NCBI GenBank assembly: GCA_001574975.1
Contig: KQ965775.1
Location: 246,505 to 310,504, forward strand
Length of the DNA stretch: 64,000 nt
Direction of reading: 5' to 3'
DNA from: Gonapodya prolifera JEL478
Lineage: Eukaryota; Monoblepharomycota; Monoblepharidomycetes; Monoblepharidales; Gonapodyaceae
The position numbers were made by a program, and so were the translations under genes. Every line of letters begins with the position of its first letter. Position 1 is the first letter of the stretch. Positions 60,494 through 64,000 of this stretch are shown in pieces. The notes below the pieces were generated by a model. The model saw only the letters and a list, made by a program, of their open reading frames with translations. It had not been told where the DNA came from and did not search any database.

Positions 60494-61104
60494 ACTTCGC
60501 ACTCATCTCTGCAACAGCAGCAATGATGAATCCCTGCACTTATAATTACGCATCATCAACAGTACACAAAACGCCAAGGTCCCATCACCCCTCAAACTCA
60601 CGCTGCTCACGCTGCGCATCGAGCGGCTGATAAAAGATGAAACAGATCCCCGACGGCCTATGTACCACCGCAAACTGCCTCGCGGCGTACATCTCCTCGA
60701 CGCCCTTGTCGACATTTCGCGGGTGCACGTAGCCGGGCACGCGGTCCTTGACACGACGCAGGAGCGCGTCCCCGTCTGTCTGTCATCCGCACCGGAAACT
60801 CGGGCGAGTCCTTTGTCGGATCGTGGGTAGCAGGCGCTTCGAAGAGGAAGAAGCGGATCGAGGAGTCGGGCGATACCAGGATGCCGTAGCTTGGATCGTT
60901 GGAGATCTGTGACATTGGGTTGAGAGTAGTTGTGAAAGTTCGTGGCCACCGTTGGACTGGCCTCTGTGCGAAGACCTCATTCCGAAGGCTCACGTATTTC
61001 AAGCCGAGGACTGGACCAGCGAACTCGTCAATAAAGCCACTGATTGGTTTGGGAACGTACAGGAACGGCTCAAGGCTGCGTACGAGACACGGGGGCGGCT
61101 CCAT
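60494..61104 (-). CDS. Unrecognised gene, possible frame problem
   Basis: Exon 1 (61104-60994) begins MEPPPCLVRSLEPFLYVPKP and ends at a GTGAGC donor. Exon 2 starts at 60906 after a GTCACAG acceptor (ISNDPSYGILVSPDSSIRFF...). The frame is lost near 60778. The downstream frame TDGDALLRRVKDRVPGYVHP...RQFAVVHRPSGICFIFYQ is clearly coding-like and runs to about 60612, where it either stops or uses a GTGAGT donor with a last exon ending near 60494. Either a tiny intron was missed or one base is wrong near 60778. The protein would be small (about 140-150 residues), beta-rich, and of unknown function. Confidence 0.5.
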
Positions 61105-61291
61105 GATTTTAGTGCAAGTCGTTCGTGGCCTGTTCTTGGCAGCTTTATTTATGTAACCACTCGCGCTTCAAATGATGATATTCCGCGTTTCTGACAACGA
61201 GAATGAAATGGGGCAGGAATTCTTGCAGTGTGGTGACTCTGGTCTGACAGTACTAGCATTATGCAATCTTTACAATACGTCGACAATCCCA

Positions 61292-63223
61292 TCAAAGTAT
61301 AGTCTGCCCATTCATTTGCGCAAAAAGCAACCGCAAAACACGCTCCTTATCATGCCACGGCAGCGCTTCGAAATCCGACGCCGGGGTTTCCATATGGTGA
61401 TAATCCAACAGTTTGCCCACGTACAAGGAATCCACTCCACGAGCTCCGTAGCGCTGAGCGCGGGGCAGATCGTCAACATCAAAGCCGAACCACAAAATGG
61501 AATAGTACTGGGAAGCTCACATCCTGGAGGGACTTGGCTGCGTTCTGGGCAGCCTTGCTGTGCGCCTGATCAGCCTCGTCGCGCAGTTTGGACCGTACGC
61601 TTTCCAAAGCGTCCATGAAAAAGAGCTGCACGGAAAGATGAGATTGATACAATAGCGTTTTACTTCACAAAATGACATCACAGCACAGTACCTCAACATC
61701 CGTTCGTTGGTTGCACAAGTGCTGGGCCAATCGCTTCCAATACGTTCATTGGTATTATGGGCACGTCGACGGAAACTATCAAGCAGTCACAAAACCTGTA
61801 ACTCACACGAATGTGTTTCATTTCGCTCGTTTTTCGTCGCAACTGTTCCTGGAGATTGGCACATTCTCTCTGAGCGTCGTCGAGCTTGACGCGGGCTTGT
61901 TCTACAAGAGATACCCGTTCCTTCTCGTATGCGCCCACGACGTGGCCTAACGAATGCTCAAGACTGCTGATCTTTGACTTCAAGCTTTGAACCTGCCCAA
62001 CCGAGAGTCAAATCGCTTTGACGTCAGCACTTGGACCGATTTTCGACACCGCACCTCTTGTTGGAGTGTTTTCGATTGGAGAATTTTCTCTCGCACCATT
62101 GCCTCATGGATCTCCCTCTCACCCTGAAGCTGCTTGTTCTCGACACTGAGATGCTCCGACTGCTTCTGCAGCGACTGGTTTTCATGCACGTGGTGATTCA
62201 ACGCTTCCGTCATCCTGACATTCTCCCTATAAATCTCCTTGGTGGTCTCTTGGAGCGCGGCGACGGCTTCCTTTTCGGCCTTGGAGGCGAGCTCCGAGAT
62301 ATTTCGTTCGGATTCGCTTTGCAGTCGCATCGTGTCTTCGAAATGCTTGCGTTCAAGGCGCGCAACCGTTTCGCGATGCCGACGCTCCATTTCGGCGAGG
62401 TCCCGTTTGACCGTGTCGAGTTCATTGAAAAGTTCGTGTCGCTTTCGCTACAACACAAAGAAATTTGTTGAGAACCCCCCGTCCCCAGCCTGCAGTTCAC
62501 CAATCATTGCAGGCACGAACCCGAAAATCTTTCACCACCGCGTGCTCGTGCTGGAGCACCTTATACGCCGCGTCCTTCTCGCTGATCGTGCTATTGAGCT
62601 CGCTGATCCTCCTCTCGTAATCCTCCACCAATGCCTCCTTGGCTGCCGAAGCGGCTTCCTTCTCCTTGTCCACCTGCTCCTGCAGAACCCGGACCTTGGC
62701 GTCCTTGTCCTCGCTCTCGCGATGCACGGCCGCAATCACGGCCAGCGCGTCCTGCTCCTGGGTCTCGCAGCGCAGGAGGAGCTGCTCATTCTGCAAAGCG
62801 AGAGCTGTTGCGCGCTCCCTCGTCGACGCGATGGTGCCCTCGAGCGCGGCGATCCTAGGGCGAGCAGAGATGCGAGCACGAGCAGGAGGACGAATGAGCG
62901 ATACGGAAATGCGCAGCGGGCCGTTCTTGAAGCTCACGTCCGTTCCAGCACTAGTTCGCGCGGAGCGACGAGCTCCCCGCGGTCATTCAGTACGAGCGAG
63001 GCCGATCCCTTTCCCGATTTGCTTCCCTTCTTGCTCTTCTTTGCCGGAGGTGTCAGCGCTCGTCAAAGTACTCTCCAAACGTGATTTGAGGGAGACTCAC
63101 CTTCTTCCCTTTCTTCTTCTTGCCGCCCTTCTTCTTTCCCTTTTGAGATGTCTCCGCATCCGTCTTCTCCTCCTCCTCTTCGGAATCGGGTGCTTCCGTG
63201 GGTGTAGCTGTCGTGTCTGGCAT
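61292..63223 (-). CDS. BBOF1: BBOF1-like basal body / axonemal coiled-coil protein
   Basis: Related to basal body-orientation factor 1 (CCDC176), a coiled-coil protein of basal bodies and axonemes. Eight exons (63223-63101, 63038-62938, 62854-62521, 62447-62055, 61992-61807, 61721-61692, 61625-61521, 61453-61292) join in frame to 477 residues. The N-terminus is acidic then Lys/Gly-rich (KKKGGKKKKGKK), as in the family. Residues ~75-400 are continuous coiled coil. The block HLCNQRTDVELFFMDALESVR and the ending LPWHDKERVLRLLFAQMNG resemble the family's conserved C-terminal parts. The assignment rests on remembered family features, so the exact orthologue is less sure than the class. Exon 6 is 30 nt. 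The neighbouring BABAM2-like gene ends 76 bp upstream on the same strand. Confidence 0.75.
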
Positions 63224-63299
63224 AAGATTCAAGTACACTTTGAGTAACGATATGCGACTTCCACAATTGCAACCTTCAAGAATACATTGCTATAAAATA

Positions 63300-64000
63300 T
63301 CATTTCTTCCTCGCCAAATCACTACAGAACGCCGGAATAGCTTCCAATAAGTTCTTCCTGAATGGGTCACTTTTTTCAGCATCCTCACACCAACCCACAC
63401 ACGCAGGTAGAACTCACCTAAGTTCCTCCATGACGCCCTCGCCCCTTGGCCTCCACCACGTGGCGACTTTCTCCAGCACTCTGGTCTCCGGGATTCCCGA
63501 TCCGGGCCGCTTAGACGTCGTGGTGGACGCGAGAGTGATTGTGGGCGGTTGGTCGGGGAAGAAGTCACCGGCTTCGATGAGGACGACTGGGGTGTGTGAG
63601 GTGGGGGTTGAGTGTGGTGGTTGATGGCCAGAGTTGGGAGAACATACCAGAGGATGAAGTGTCGTTGGTTTTGCCGGACGCGCCCGGTACTTCCATATAG
63701 AATGCGATTGTTCTGTAGAGCGTGGTGTCTATCTCGAGCAGTTGACTGCCATGACAGAAAGACGGGTGCTTCAGATTCGACGAGCACCCCACGCCAGTCA
63801 CAATTTCCCGCCGACTCACCTCCCAAACTCCCTCGCCAGCGTATGCATGAACACTTTCCTCCTCTTCTCGCCATCGAAGCGCCTCATGATGGCGCCCTGG
63901 ACGAATTCCTGTACGTGCAAGACGAACTCGACGACAGACGAGGAGAGACCCAGGTCGGGGAGCCGGTCGAGGGACATGCCCTGCAAGGGCGAGCCGGGAG
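63300..64000 (-). CDS. BABAM2: BRE/BABAM2-like protein, C-terminal part (runs off the right edge)
   Basis: Scaffold subunit of BRCC36 deubiquitinase complexes, with degenerate UEV folds. Four exons are visible: 63980-63820, 63745-63648, 63586-63418 and 63357-63300, all in frame with GT-AG borders; upstream exons lie outside. The second UEV domain can be followed: EFVQGAIMRRFDGEKRRKVF, then TIAFYMEV, then AGDFFPDQPPTITLAS (compare FFPRDQPTLTFQS in human BRE), and a helical end NLLEAIPAFCSDLARKK. The order and spacing fit BRE, but sequence similarity is moderate. It lies tandem to the BBOF1-like gene. Confidence 0.72.

Noticed and set aside
1-64000. tRNA genes, rRNA, CRISPR arrays, bacterial operons
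   Set aside because: No cloverleaf with a B-box-like GGTTCGAATCC, no rRNA text, no regular spacer-repeat pattern; the gene structure is eukaryotic throughout.

Overview
The window looks like nuclear DNA from a flagellated (zoosporic) early-diverging fungus, at chytrid or Monoblepharidomycete grade. It mixes fungal-type housekeeping genes (TVP23, NADP-isocitrate dehydrogenase, S-adenosylmethionine synthetase, PRP46, IBA57/CAF17, exportin-T/LOS1) with genes that only a cell building motile cilia keeps: an outer-arm axonemal dynein heavy chain, CFAP57 and a BBOF1-like protein. Genes are dense with short introns, mostly 50-80 nt, GTGAGT-like donors and CTGAC/CTAAC-like branch sites. The organism call is inference; another flagellated protist is not excluded.

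Layout. 1-394 (-): N-terminal part of a membrane protein. 1663-2670 (+): TVP23. 2825-4770 (-): NADP-isocitrate dehydrogenase. 5613-7578 (+): SAM synthetase. 7579-10800: gene-poor, with a pyrimidine-rich low-complexity tract and a diverged ~300-bp tandem repeat. 11084-11362 (-): a possible small gene, head to head with PRP46 (11432-13345, +). 13488-14850 (+): IBA57. 14960-18894 (-): exportin-T. 19310-20710 (-): four-TM protein with a Q/P-rich tail. 20818-22370 (+): coiled-coil protein whose introns carry related GC-rich repeats, followed by a run of 32 G. 22679-27789 (+): CFAP57.

From about 25.5 kb the DNA turns AT-rich and CpG-poor. 27.8-36.3 kb is an accessory stretch. It holds a piggyBac-type MITE, a complete hAT element (31686-34365) with matching terminal inverted repeats and a perfect 8-bp target duplication, a proline-rich repeat tract and a small coiled-coil gene. 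37004-40964 (+) is a P-type ATPase pseudogene that lacks its actuator domain. 41149-56408 (+) is an intact 28-exon axonemal dynein heavy chain of about 4,528 residues (DNAH5/DNAH8, outer-arm gamma type). A second piggyBac-type MITE follows at 56768-57590. 59392-61104 (-) holds two unrecognised genes, 61292-63223 (-) BBOF1-like, and 63300-64000 (-) the 3' part of a BRE/BABAM2-like gene.

CFAP57 (axonemal docking and adaptor protein), the dynein heavy chain (outer arm motor), BBOF1 (basal body/axoneme) and possibly the 20.8-kb coiled-coil protein make a loose ciliary neighbourhood. The other genes serve methyl-donor supply, NADPH production, splicing, Fe-S cluster assembly, tRNA export and Golgi traffic. 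I found no new multi-gene system. The most noteworthy items are the precisely bounded hAT element, the deleted-domain ATPase next to a pristine dynein gene, the composition switch inside two ciliary genes, and the related repeats in adjacent introns.
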